64,000 nt of DNA. Origin: Chloroflexota bacterium (GTDB lineage: Bacteria; Chloroflexota; Anaerolineae; Caldilineales; Caldilineaceae). The translations under genes and the position numbers were made by a program. The notes under the pieces were generated by a model that was given only the letters and a program-made list of their open reading frames with translations, was not told the origin of the DNA and made no database searches. Shown here piece by piece: positions 23,511 through 32,998 of this stretch (position 1 is its first letter; the number at the start of each line of letters is the position of its first letter). Location: assembly GCA_016861025.1 (NCBI GenBank), contig BOKO01000014.1, positions 62,001 to 126,000 on the forward strand. Reading direction: 5' to 3'.

Positions 23511-24023
23511 CTACTCGCCTTCTGGCCGCACCATCAAGATCGGCACAGTGACGCGCGCCGCCACATATTGGGCAACGCTGCCGAAAATCAGTTTCTGAAT
23601 GCCTGTACGCCAATGTGTAGTCATGGCGATGGCATCAATTTCCTGATTTTCTACAAATTTGATGATCTCCTCACCCCGATCACCAAATCGCACCTCAAGC
23701 TCCACCTCATAGCCTGCCTGGCTGAGCAGATGCAGGTCGCTCGCCAGCTCGTTGCGAATCTCCGCCGCTGCACTTTCCCATTCCTGACTGGCGTAGATAG
23801 GGTGCCGCGCCAGGTTGGCGTCACGTTCAGACGCGTATGCAGTGATCGTGACATCAAAACCGGATGGCCGCGGCGGCTGCGGGGTGAGTCCCTCTGGCGC
23901 CTCACCGACGCGCAACAAGATCAGCTGGGTGTGTTCGGGTGGAAAGAATTTGAGCAGGTGCGGATAAATCTGACGGCAGAAGGCAGACCCATCATTGGGC
24001 ACCAAAATGCGTAGTTTGGTCAT
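23511..24023 (-). CDS. Universal stress protein (UspA family)
   Basis: 170 aa. N-terminal ILVPNDGS and the C-terminal stretch DAIAMTTHWRTGIQKLIFGSVAQYVAARVTVPILMVRP match the Usp fold. The ATP-binding G-2x-G-9x-G(S/T) motif is only partly kept: GSVA is present, but the first glycine pair reads WRTG. AAAGGAGA precedes the ATG. An insertion of about 25 residues after strand 2 contains a Pro-rich turn. Confidence 0.9.
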   Translation of the reverse strand: MTKLRILVPNDGSAFCRQIYPHLLKFFPPEHTQLILLRVGEAPEGLTPQPPRPSGFDVTITAYASERDANLARHPIYASQEWESAAAEIRNELASDLHLLSQAGYEVELEVRFGDRGEEIIKFVENQEIDAIAMTTHWRTGIQKLIFGSVAQYVAARVTVPILMVRPEGE

Positions 24024-24152
24024 GGCAAAATCTCCTTTGATCAGCCATTGTTGATCTCAACCGGACGTTCCGTCCATTCCATACGTTCGCAGACCCCAAT
24101 GCGGGCCGCATAAGGGATGAAAGGCGGCAAAACGCCTCATTCACCTGTCGCC

Positions 24153-24161
24153 AGTATACCA
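24153..24161 (-). promoter_or_regulatory. Extended -10 promoter for the universal stress protein gene
   Basis: Read on the minus strand: TGG followed by TATACT. It lies about 130 nt upstream of the start at 24023. Confidence 0.45.
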
Positions 24162-24278
24162 TAGAATGCCGGGCATGACACCAGACACTCGTCCTGTTTC
24201 TGTTGGGACAGATAGGGAGGTGGGCAGGGGGAGGAGCCACCAGACGCCGCAGCGCTGCGCCCCTCCCTGCGCAACATG

Positions 24279-25571
24279 TTAATGCACGGCGACAAACTGC
24301 GCTTCTTCGGTGGAGCCACTCAGCGCGGTCGTCGAGGAAGTTCCGCCGGTCACTGTCAACTGCACTTCGTCGAAGTAGCCGGCGCCGACAAAGCTCTGAT
24401 GTTTGACGGCGGTGAAGCCGAACTCCTTCTCCATCGCAAATTCCTTCTCCTGCAGGCGCGTGTAGGCAGCCATGCCTTCGTCTCTATAGGCGCGCGCCAG
24501 CTCGAACATGCCGCTGTTGAGCGAGTGAAAACCAGCCAGCGTGACAAACTGGAATTTGAAGCCCATCTCACCAAGCTGCTCCTGAAAGCTGGCGATCGTC
24601 TTTTCGTCGAGATTGCGGCGCCAGTTGAAGGAGGGCGAGCAGTTGTAAGCCAGCATTTTGCCAGGGAATTTTTCATGGATGCCCTGCGCAAACTCGCGCG
24701 CTTCGCCGATGTCGGGCTTTGCCGTTTCGCACCAGAGCAGATCGGCGTAAGGGGCGTACGCCAGGCCACGCGCAATTGCATATTCGACGCCGCCTTTGAT
24801 GTAGTAGAAGCCCTCGAAGGTGCGCTCGCGACTGGCGATAAATGGCTCGTCGCGCGGGTCGACGTCGCTGGTGATCAATTGCGCCGAGTCGGCGTCGGTG
24901 CGGGCGACTAAAATGGTGGGCACGCCCATCACGTCGGCGGCCAGGCGCGCGGCGACGAGCTTTTGGATGAATTCACGGATCGGCACGAGCACCTTGCCGC
25001 CCATGTGACCGCACTTCTTGGCGGAAGCCAGTTGATCCTCAAAGTGTACGCCCGCCGCGCCGCTTTCGATCATGGCGCGCATCAGTTCATAGGAGTTGAG
25101 CGTGCCGCCAAAGCCAGACTCGGCGTCGGCGACGATCGGCGCCATCCAATAACGGTCGTGCTGACCGTTCATGTGCGAAATCTGGTCAGCGCGCTGCAGC
25201 GCCTTGTTGATGCGGCGCAGAAGGGTCGGCACGCTGTCCACCGGATAGAGGCTCTGATCCGGGTATGTTTCGCCCGCAGTGTTGTTGTCGCCCGCCACCT
25301 GCCAGCCGCTCATATAGATTGCCTTGAGGCCAGCCTGCACCATCTGGACAGCCTGATTGCCGGTGACGGCGCCGAGCGCGCGCACAAACGGCTCGGTGTG
25401 CAGCAAATGCCACAGCCGCTCAGCGCCCATGCGTGCAATGGTGTACTCAATCATGAAGCTGCCGCGCAGGCGCAGCACCTGCTCCGGCGTGTAGGGACGT
25501 TCAATCCCCGCCCAGCGCGGAGACGTGGCCCAATCCCGACTCATCTGTGCGGCAAGGTTCTGCTCGTACAT
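24279..25571 (-). CDS. aceA: Isocitrate lyase
   Basis: 430 aa, the usual length for bacterial AceA. The catalytic loop KKCGHMGGKVLVP is present with active-site C187. Other family blocks: YMSGWQVAGDNN, YPDQSLYP, PIVADAESGFGG, LVARTDADSA, YNCSPSFNWRRNL and FQFVTLAGFH. It splits isocitrate into succinate and glyoxylate, the first step of the glyoxylate shunt. The start at 25571 is chosen because GAGGAGAG lies 8 nt before it. No malate synthase is in the window. Confidence 0.96.
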   Translation of the reverse strand: MYEQNLAAQMSRDWATSPRWAGIERPYTPEQVLRLRGSFMIEYTIARMGAERLWHLLHTEPFVRALGAVTGNQAVQMVQAGLKAIYMSGWQVAGDNNTAGETYPDQSLYPVDSVPTLLRRINKALQRADQISHMNGQHDRYWMAPIVADAESGFGGTLNSYELMRAMIESGAAGVHFEDQLASAKKCGHMGGKVLVPIREFIQKLVAARLAADVMGVPTILVARTDADSAQLITSDVDPRDEPFIASRERTFEGFYYIKGGVEYAIARGLAYAPYADLLWCETAKPDIGEAREFAQGIHEKFPGKMLAYNCSPSFNWRRNLDEKTIASFQEQLGEMGFKFQFVTLAGFHSLNSGMFELARAYRDEGMAAYTRLQEKEFAMEKEFGFTAVKHQSFVGAGYFDEVQLTVTGGTSSTTALSGSTEEAQFVAVH

Positions 25572-25692
25572 GGAGTGCTCTCTCCTCGTCCTTCGGACAC
25601 TATGGATGTTCAAACTCTATCTGGACAAACACTAAAGAGGCGACGCCGTCGGTTTGACAGGCGTTTGGCTGCCCCTATGGTGCTAAAGAGAA

Positions 25693-25711
25693 GTTGCAGT
25701 ACGGTTGCAGT
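25693..25711. repeat. Direct repeat GTTGCAGT x2 with 11-bp period upstream of aceA
   Basis: GTTGCAGT at 25693-25700 and again at 25704-25711, one helical turn apart. It lies in the gap between the cold-shock-like gene and aceA, about 125 nt upstream of the aceA start, so it could be a regulator site. Confidence 0.3.
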
Positions 25712-25731
25712 TGTGTGAAATCGACCTCTCT

Positions 25732-26094
25732 TCAAGAAGTCACGGCGGCGTCTTCAATAAGGACGACGTCCACGGCGCTCTGTCCACGCTCGCCGGTTTC
25801 CACGCCGAACTCGACAAGATCCCCGGGGCGGGGCAGACGGCGGCTTTGGACAGCGCTGCGATGTACGTAGAGTTCAGGCTGACCGGCGCGCACGATGAAG
25901 CCGTAATGTTTGCGGCGGTCAAACCATTTGACCAACCCGCGCTCGCGACCGGCGGCGGGCATCAACTGTCGGCAGCCGTGGCAGTATAACGGTTCGCTTG
26001 CGCCCGGCTGTTTTTGCTCCTCAATCGTCCACAAAAACGAAATGCCGCAGCGCGCACAGTAGAGCGTCTCATCATGTCGGTCTGCTTTTGCCAT
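25732..26094 (-). CDS. Zinc-ribbon + cold-shock domain protein
   Basis: 120 aa. Residues 12-42 form a zinc ribbon (C13-x2-C16 and C38-x2-C41). Residues about 50-116 form a cold-shock OB fold with GLVKWFDRRKHYGFIV (RNP1-like) and ELYVHRSAV (RNP2-like). The expected role is single-stranded RNA/DNA binding. Unlike CspA, which has FGFI and VFVH, it has YGFI and LYVH. It is divergent from tRNA-Cys, and its downstream neighbour in the same direction is aceA. Confidence 0.88.
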   Translation of the reverse strand: MAKADRHDETLYCARCGISFLWTIEEQKQPGASEPLYCHGCRQLMPAAGRERGLVKWFDRRKHYGFIVRAGQPELYVHRSAVQSRRLPRPGDLVEFGVETGERGQSAVDVVLIEDAAVTS

Positions 26095-26163
26095 CGTGCA
26101 ACACCCCTTGCTTGCCCGTCAATTTGACATTTTGCCGGTGGCTTGTTACTCTATATCCATCCA

Positions 26164-26235
<72 letters not shown>

Positions 26236-26238
26236 ACA

Positions 26239-26267
26239 GGTGACAGATAGAGCAATCATCTGTCACC
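26239..26267 (+). other. Hairpin just after tRNA-Cys
   Basis: 26239-26248 pairs perfectly with 26258-26267 (10 bp, 9-nt loop). No T-run follows, so it may be a 3'-processing or trailer structure ahead of the real terminator. Confidence 0.5.
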
Positions 26268-26284
26268 ACTATATCAGACAATGC

Positions 26285-26314
26285 AAATCGCCTCCAAGAA
26301 CGGAGGCGATTTTT
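26285..26314 (+). terminator. Intrinsic terminator of the tRNA-Cys transcript
   Basis: 11-bp stem (26285-26295 with 26302-26312), 6-nt loop AAGAAC, TTTTT at the 3' side. Confidence 0.88.
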
Positions 26315-26390
26315 GCTTCAGAAGCGGCGTTGCTTCACAATGGCTGATTTCGTCTGCGGCGGAAGCAGGACCTGTCGCCGCCATAATTGC

Positions 26391-27155
26391 TTACATTTCT
26401 TGTACGAGCGTCGGCTCGCGGTCGATTTGGTGACGCTGGGGCAGACAGTAGCCCTGACCGCGCACCGTCAAGACATAGCGTGGGTTGTCCGGGTCTGGCT
26501 CGATCTTGCTGCGCAGGCGTCGAACGTGCACCCACAACGATTCCACTGTACCTTTGCGCATAGGGTCCCACACTTTGGACAACAGAAAGCTAGGTGACAA
26601 CACCCGTCCTCGGTTATGGTATAAAATACTTAGGATGCGATTTTCAGTTGGCGTCAAGGTGATTTGACGCTCGTCCATGATGGCGTATTGTTGCGAAAAG
26701 TTGACGCGCAGGTGGTCATCGATGGGCAATTCCGGCTCCAACGAACGCTCTGGGGCGACGCGCATCAAGACGCGACGAACACGCGCCAGCAGTTCAGAAA
26801 AGGCGAAGGGTTTAGTGACATAATCTTCGGCGTAGCGATTCAGCCCCTCGACTTTGGTGTTTGTGTCGGAAAGAGCGGAAAGGAAGATGATCGGGACTTC
26901 ACCCATCTGGCGTAATTCGTCGGCGACAACAAAACCATCCATGCCAGGCATCATGATGTCGAGCACTGCCAGGTCCGGCAAACCTTCTTTGTTGGCAATT
27001 TCGATGGCTTCCTGCCCACTGCCGGCGGAAAGCACGGTGTAGCCCTCGCGCTGAAGGCGTAAGCTCAACATCAATCGTGTATCAGCGGCGTCGTCGACGA
27101 CCAAAATCCTTGTGGCATCGTGATTATTGGTGGTGACTCGAGATCGATTTTCCAT
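26391..27155 (-). CDS. OmpR/PhoB-family response regulator, orphan
   Basis: 254 aa. Receiver domain at residues 16-130: acidic pair D21-D22, phospho-acceptor D66 (AVLDIMMPGMDG), S93 and K115 (YVTKPF). Winged-helix DNA-binding domain at about 145-245, with ITLTPTENRILSILYHNRGRVLSPSFLLSKVW and a recognition helix near VESLWVHVRRLRSKIEPDPDNPRYVLTVRGQGY. No histidine kinase gene is adjacent. It is divergent from the S41 peptidase-like gene and could control it. Its last codons lie close to the tRNA-Cys terminator. Confidence 0.93.
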   Translation of the reverse strand: MENRSRVTTNNHDATRILVVDDAADTRLMLSLRLQREGYTVLSAGSGQEAIEIANKEGLPDLAVLDIMMPGMDGFVVADELRQMGEVPIIFLSALSDTNTKVEGLNRYAEDYVTKPFAFSELLARVRRVLMRVAPERSLEPELPIDDHLRVNFSQQYAIMDERQITLTPTENRILSILYHNRGRVLSPSFLLSKVWDPMRKGTVESLWVHVRRLRSKIEPDPDNPRYVLTVRGQGYCLPQRHQIDREPTLVQEM

Positions 27156-27326
27156 AAGTATTTTCTACTCCTTACCTTAAACTCATGATTCGCCAATTGC
27201 TGCTTAAGCTGCAAACACTACGATTCCAGACGGATAAAATTTTGCAATTCCAGACTTACAGACGCCGATATTGTATGCTTGCTGAATTTGAGGAAATGAT
27301 TGATCGTCCGATATTTTTCCGGATCG

Positions 27327-27357
27327 TTGACTGACTTTAAGTTTAGCTACATACTAT
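27327..27357 (+). promoter_or_regulatory. Promoter for the S41 peptidase-like gene
   Basis: TTGACT (27327-27332), 19-nt spacer, TACTAT (27352-27357). An ACTATC/GATAGT inverted repeat (27353-27371) overlaps the -10 region. Confidence 0.45.
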
Positions 27358-27390
27358 CACCTTACGATAGTCAAAAATCTTACAGCTTCC

Positions 27391-27404
27391 TGTCAAGATT
27401 GACA
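27391..27404. promoter_or_regulatory. Palindrome TGTCAAGATTGACA, possible operator
   Basis: A perfect 6+2+6 palindrome between the promoter and the GGAGG ribosome site of the S41 gene, in the divergent region shared with the response regulator gene. Confidence 0.35.
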
Positions 27405-27423
27405 AGTGGCCGATTGGAGGATT

Positions 27424-28695
27424 ATGGAATCGAGAACAAAACAGCAACGCAGGGTGAGACAGGCAATTGCCGCTGCGCTTTTTGCAGTCGCAATCATGGC
27501 TGCATTTCTTGGCGGCACCGTGACAGGCTTTGTCGCGCGCCCTGTGCTTGCGGCCGATCGCCCCTCTCAGTTCGAGGTGTTCTGGGAGGCATGGGATCTG
27601 GTCGAGCGCTACTTCGTCGATCAGGATGCAATCGACCCGGTGCGTATGACGTACGGCGCCATTCAGGGAATGTTGGCGACGCTTGGCGACCAAAATCACA
27701 CGGTTTTCTTCTCACCTGAGGTGGCGCAACAACAGCAAAGCTCCCTTGATGGCTCCTTTGAAGGCATCGGCGCTTATGTCGAAGGAACAGACAGCGGCTT
27801 TCGCATTGTCGCCCCGATTCATGGTTCGCCAGCCGAAGAAGCCGGTATTCTGGCGGGCGACATTGTGCTGCGCGTCGACGGTGAAGATATCACCGGATTG
27901 CCCGAGTGGGAGATCATTTCACGGATTCGCGGCCCGGCCGGGACGACCGTGGTGCTCACCGTGCTCCATCCTAATGAAGATGAACCGGTCGATATTACAG
28001 TTGTGCGCGGCAAAATCGATGTAGACAGCGTGACGTGGGCGCGCATTCCAGAGACGAATTTTGTCTTCTTGCAGATCTCCCAATTCGCCGCCGACACGGG
28101 CGACGAGTTGCAGCGCGCATTAGAAGCAATGAACGCCGAAGTCGCTGACGGCAATGCGATCGATGGCATCTTGCTCGATCTACGCAACAACCCGGGCGGC
28201 TATTTGCAGGAGGCGCTGCGCGTCAATTCCCAGTTTCTGGAAGCAGGCGCCGTGATTCTGCATGAGCGCGATTCTTCGCAGCAGCTGCGCACCTATCGCT
28301 CGGTCGGCAAAGGGCTGGCGCGTGAGATTCCGATGGTGGCGCTGATCAACCAGGGCACAGCCAGCGCTGGCGAGATCACGGCGGGCGCGCTCAAGGAGAA
28401 TGGGCGTGCGCTGCTGGTGGGTCAGCCGACGCTCGGCACCGGCACGGTCTTGCAGCCCTTCACGCTCAGCGATGGTTCGGTGCTGCGGCTTGGCGTCACC
28501 AACTGGCTCACGCCCAACAAGAATCTCATCAAAGGGGAAGGCGTCGCCCCCAACAGCAGAGTGGAGCAAGACCCGGCGGTGCGAATGATCGACACGTTCG
28601 AGCTTGAACGGAGCGCTACACTGAGCGAGGTGCTATCGAAAGGCGACAGACAGTTCAATTTGGGGTTGTTGCAGCTTCGCCTCACGACGAAGTAA
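27424..28695 (+). CDS. S41 (C-terminal-processing) peptidase homologue with altered catalytic lysine
   Basis: 423 aa; GGAGG lies 4 nt before the ATG. Signal anchor at about residues 14-38 (AALFAVAIMAAFLGGTVTGFVA). PDZ domain at about 110-200 (FEGIGAYV, then IVAPIHGSPAEEAGILAGDIVLRVDGEDI). S41 core from about 205: LRNNPGGYLQEALRV and GTASAGEITAGAL with the expected nucleophile S314. The general-base lysine of the family (FGKG) should be residue 339, 25 residues on, but this protein reads TLGTG, with T339. K324 (GALKEN) is the nearest lysine. It is therefore either a variant with another base or a non-proteolytic homologue. A convergent terminator lies downstream. Confidence 0.88.
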   Translation: MESRTKQQRRVRQAIAAALFAVAIMAAFLGGTVTGFVARPVLAADRPSQFEVFWEAWDLVERYFVDQDAIDPVRMTYGAIQGMLATLGDQNHTVFFSPEVAQQQQSSLDGSFEGIGAYVEGTDSGFRIVAPIHGSPAEEAGILAGDIVLRVDGEDITGLPEWEIISRIRGPAGTTVVLTVLHPNEDEPVDITVVRGKIDVDSVTWARIPETNFVFLQISQFAADTGDELQRALEAMNAEVADGNAIDGILLDLRNNPGGYLQEALRVNSQFLEAGAVILHERDSSQQLRTYRSVGKGLAREIPMVALINQGTASAGEITAGALKENGRALLVGQPTLGTGTVLQPFTLSDGSVLRLGVTNWLTPNKNLIKGEGVAPNSRVEQDPAVRMIDTFELERSATLSEVLSKGDRQFNLGLLQLRLTTK

Positions 28696-28731
28696 AGCCC
28701 GGCGGCGACGCCCCCTAAGCATCCCTCTTCA

Positions 28732-28777
28732 ACATTCACCTTCCAGAAAGCTGTTGGGCTTCCTGGAAGGTGAATGT
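28732..28777. terminator. Shared bidirectional hairpin terminator
   Basis: 28732-28746 is the exact complement of 28763-28777 (15 bp), and four more pairs form inside after one mismatch. It sits between the convergent S41 gene and nadD. Confidence 0.7.
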
Positions 28778-28813
28778 CTTATCGGAAGGCGTGCACAACA
28801 GCCGCGCCGTTTT

Positions 28814-29433
28814 TCAACGATAGAGATTGTGTTTGTGAATATACGCTTCAACGCTGCGCGGCACCATGTGGCGGATCGGCTGCCCGTTGCGCACACGCTG
28901 TTGAATCACGTGGCTGGCAATTTCCAACTCTGGCATATCCAGGATGATCACACGGCTGCGAATGCCGGGCAGCGCCGCCTCCAGCGCGTCCCAGTTGAGC
29001 TTGACATCGTGACGGCTGAGCGCCACCAGCCGCGCGTGCTCCACCAGCCATGCCGCTTCGTGCCAGGTTGGCAAGTCGCGCAGGCTGTCCATACCCATCA
29101 AAAAGTAGATCTCGGTGTTTGACCCCGCCTCCGCCTGGAGCAGACGCACCATGTCCGACGTATAGTGCGGACCAGGGCGGTCGGCGTCGATGCTGCTGAC
29201 GATGATGTAGTCGATGTCGGCGGTTGCCAGCTCAGCCATGTGCAGACGGTCGCGCACCGGCGCTAATTGCCGCCCCACCTTGTGCGGAGGATCGCCGGCC
29301 GGCGCAAGGTAGACGCGGTCGAGTTGAAGCTGGAACCATGCTTCCTCCGCCAGGATCAGATGGCCGATATGAATGGGGTCAAACGTTCCGCCGAGAATGC
29401 CAACCCTGCGCAGATTGAGCCGTCGTTGATTCA

Positions 29434-29437
<4 letters not shown>
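28814..29437 (-). CDS. nadD: Nicotinate-nucleotide adenylyltransferase
   Basis: 207 aa. Nucleotidyltransferase motif GGTFDPIHIGHL near the N terminus, PPHK (AGDPPHKVGRQLAPVRDRL), FLMGMDSLRDLPTWHE and a C-terminal SVEAYIHKHNLYR. It adenylates nicotinate mononucleotide in NAD synthesis. The ATG at 29437 overlaps the obg stop by 4 nt (ATGA), a coupled start; an ATG 3 nt later is equally possible. Confidence 0.95.
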
Positions 29438-30714
<1,277 letters not shown>

Positions 30715-30723
30715 GTCAATTTT

Positions 30724-31707
30724 TCACGATTTGTTGAACGCTTCAGGATTCAAACAGTTCGGCGGCAGCTTTCCGGCAAGCCCTGCCAACAGGTTGTCGG
30801 CGGCCATTTCAGCCATTTTGCTGCGCGTCTCGAAGCTGGCGCTGGCAATGTGCGGCACGATCAGCGCGTTGTCGAGCGTGTAGAGTGGATGGTCGGCGGG
30901 CAGCGGCTCTGGGTCAGTCACATCGAGACCGGCGGCGAAGATTTGTCGCGCCTTAAGCGCCTCATAGAGCGCCATCGTGTCGACGACAGGGCCGCGCGCC
31001 GTGTTGATGAGGATGGCATTGGGCTTCATCATCTTCAGCGCAGCCGCGTCGATGTAGTGGCGCGTCTCCGGCGTCAGCGGCACGTGCAACGACACGAAGT
31101 CGGACTGCGTCAACAATTCCTCTTTGTTGACCCGAATGGCGCCCAACTCTTTCTCAGCAACTTCACTGCGCATAGCGTCGTGATAGAGGATGCGCATACC
31201 GAAGCCGACTGCACGCCGCGCCATCGCCAGCCCGATGCGCCCGATGCCGGCAATGCCCAGCGTGGCGCCATGGATGTCCTGCCCCATCAGCAACATTGGA
31301 CCCCAGGTGCGCCAGTGACCGTTCCTGGCGTAGTCGCGACCCTCGACGATGCGCCGCGCACACGCCATTAAGAGCGCAAACGCCAGGTCGGCGGTGGTGT
31401 CGGTGAGAACGCCCGGTGTGTTGGTCATCAGGATGCCGCGCTGTGTGGCGGCGGGCACGTCGAAGTTGTCGAAGCCGACGGCGAAGTTCGCCACGACTTT
31501 GAGCTTCGGCGCCGCATCCATCAGCTCGGCGTCGATCTTGTCGGTGAGCAACGTCAGCAGCCCATCGGCCTGGCTTGCCCATTCCAACAGGACTGAACGC
31601 GGCGGCGGCAGTTCATCTTCCCACACAGTGGCGTCGGTCTGTTCCAACACTTTGCGCAGCCCCCGGTCGGGAATGATGCGCGTGACAAAAACCCGTGGCT
31701 TGCTCAT
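30724..31707 (-). CDS. D-2-hydroxyacid dehydrogenase (glyoxylate/hydroxypyruvate reductase-like)
   Basis: 327 aa. NAD-binding loop GIAGIGRIG, then the catalytic residues of the family in order: NTARGPVVD (Arg), TDPEPLP (Glu) and PHIASAS (His). The N-terminal ANFAVGFDNFDVPAAT matches the GRHPR/D-glycerate dehydrogenase group. It reduces glyoxylate or hydroxypyruvate with NAD(P)H. AAAGGAG precedes the ATG, which overlaps the aminotransferase stop (ATGA). The coupling suggests that the aminotransferase makes or uses the same 2-oxoacid. Confidence 0.92.
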   Translation of the reverse strand: MSKPRVFVTRIIPDRGLRKVLEQTDATVWEDELPPPRSVLLEWASQADGLLTLLTDKIDAELMDAAPKLKVVANFAVGFDNFDVPAATQRGILMTNTPGVLTDTTADLAFALLMACARRIVEGRDYARNGHWRTWGPMLLMGQDIHGATLGIAGIGRIGLAMARRAVGFGMRILYHDAMRSEVAEKELGAIRVNKEELLTQSDFVSLHVPLTPETRHYIDAAALKMMKPNAILINTARGPVVDTMALYEALKARQIFAAGLDVTDPEPLPADHPLYTLDNALIVPHIASASFETRSKMAEMAADNLLAGLAGKLPPNCLNPEAFNKS

Positions 31708-32918
31708 ATGGCGGCTCCTTTGGCGGTGCTGTTGATCCAATCACGGAAGAGGGTCAATCCTTCGCGGATGTCGGGCGCGTCGATGCCGGAATAGGCGAAG
31801 CGGACGTAATGGCCGGTCTCGCCGGGGATGGGGCGGCCAAAGTGCATCCGCGTGCAGAAGGAGACGCCGGTCTGTTTGAGCGCAGCATCGGCGAATTCGC
31901 CGACAGTCTTGAAGCCAAGCCGTTGCATGACGCCTGTTACGTTGGGGAAGAGGTAAAAGGTCGATTCAGGCTTGTGGACGACGACACCCTCGATCTGACG
32001 CAGAATCTCGACGGCAGCGTCGCGGCGTTCGCGCAAGATTTCGACATTGGCGCGCGCGGCTGTCTGGTCGCCGCGCAGCGCTTCGACGCCCGCCCACTGC
32101 ACGAAGTGCGTCGTACACGACTCGTCGTTGGTGTTGAGCCGCGCAATCGCCTGGATAACCTCCTTGGGACCGATCGCTGCGCCCAAACGCCAGCCGGTCA
32201 TGGCATATTTTTTGGAGAAGGTGTAGAGGATTACGGTGCGCTCTTTCATCCCTGGCAGACTGGCGATGCTCGTCGTCGCGCCGGAGTAGCGCACGTCGAA
32301 ATACGCCTCGTCGGAGAGCACCCATAGGTTATGTTTGATCGCAAGCTCAGCCACATGCTGCATCTCCGCCGCCGAAGACTCCGTGCCGAGTGGGTTCTGA
32401 CAGTTGTTGTAGATGAGGATGCGCGTCCTGGGCGTGATCAGCGACTCCAGGTAGTCCATGTCCATTTGAAAACCGTGGGCGGTCTCGATGTAGCGATAGG
32501 GCCTGCCGGCGCCGCCGAAATACTCGATCTGCGATTCGTAGATCGGATAGCCGGGATTTGGGTAGAGCACTTCGTCGCCCGGCTCCATCACCGCCTGGAT
32601 GAACTTGGTGACGACCGGTTTGCCGCCCGGCTGCACGGCGATATTCTCCGGCGTGTAGTTGATGCCGCGCTCGCCGCCCGCCACCTCCGCCAGCGCCTCA
32701 CGCAGCGGTGGGATGCCGGCCGCGGGCGCATAGCCGGTCTTGCCGTCGGCAATCGCCTTATTCTGCGCAGCCACAATATTGGCTGGCGTGGGAATGTTGA
32801 TGTCGCCCAGATGGAAGGGGTAGATTTTGTGCCCCTGCGCCTTCCAAGCGGCGGCGGCCTCAGAGACAGCAAACGCGGTCTCTGTGCCTAGATTTTCGAG
32901 CCGTTTCGCCAACTGCAT
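31704..32918 (-). CDS. Class I/II pyridoxal-phosphate aminotransferase
   Basis: 404 aa. PLP lysine in TFSKKYAMTGWRLGAAIGP, plus YNNCQNPLGTES, SDEAYFDVRY and PNPGYPIYESQIEYFGG. It resembles aspartate/alanine-type aminotransferases of subgroup I. Amino donor and acceptor cannot be told from the sequence. Start chosen at 32918, 10 nt after GGAGG. It is translationally coupled to the hydroxyacid dehydrogenase downstream. Confidence 0.92.
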   Translation of the reverse strand: MQLAKRLENLGTETAFAVSEAAAAWKAQGHKIYPFHLGDINIPTPANIVAAQNKAIADGKTGYAPAAGIPPLREALAEVAGGERGINYTPENIAVQPGGKPVVTKFIQAVMEPGDEVLYPNPGYPIYESQIEYFGGAGRPYRYIETAHGFQMDMDYLESLITPRTRILIYNNCQNPLGTESSAAEMQHVAELAIKHNLWVLSDEAYFDVRYSGATTSIASLPGMKERTVILYTFSKKYAMTGWRLGAAIGPKEVIQAIARLNTNDESCTTHFVQWAGVEALRGDQTAARANVEILRERRDAAVEILRQIEGVVVHKPESTFYLFPNVTGVMQRLGFKTVGEFADAALKQTGVSFCTRMHFGRPIPGETGHYVRFAYSGIDAPDIREGLTLFRDWINSTAKGAAI

Positions 32919-32998
32919 TTTGGTAAATCCTCCAACCGATCGCAAACTCAAGCTATGAATTGCTATAAATAGAACCACGGCATATCAGCCACTGTGTT

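Noticed and set aside
24248..24259. Palindrome CGCAGCGCTGCG after aceA as a terminator
   Set aside because: Too short and not followed by a T-run on the minus strand.
28668..28694. Shared 13-nt stretch CTCACGACGAAGT with 9355-9367 as a dispersed repeat
   Set aside because: Only 13 bases, once inside a coding end and once in an intergenic hairpin; it could be chance.
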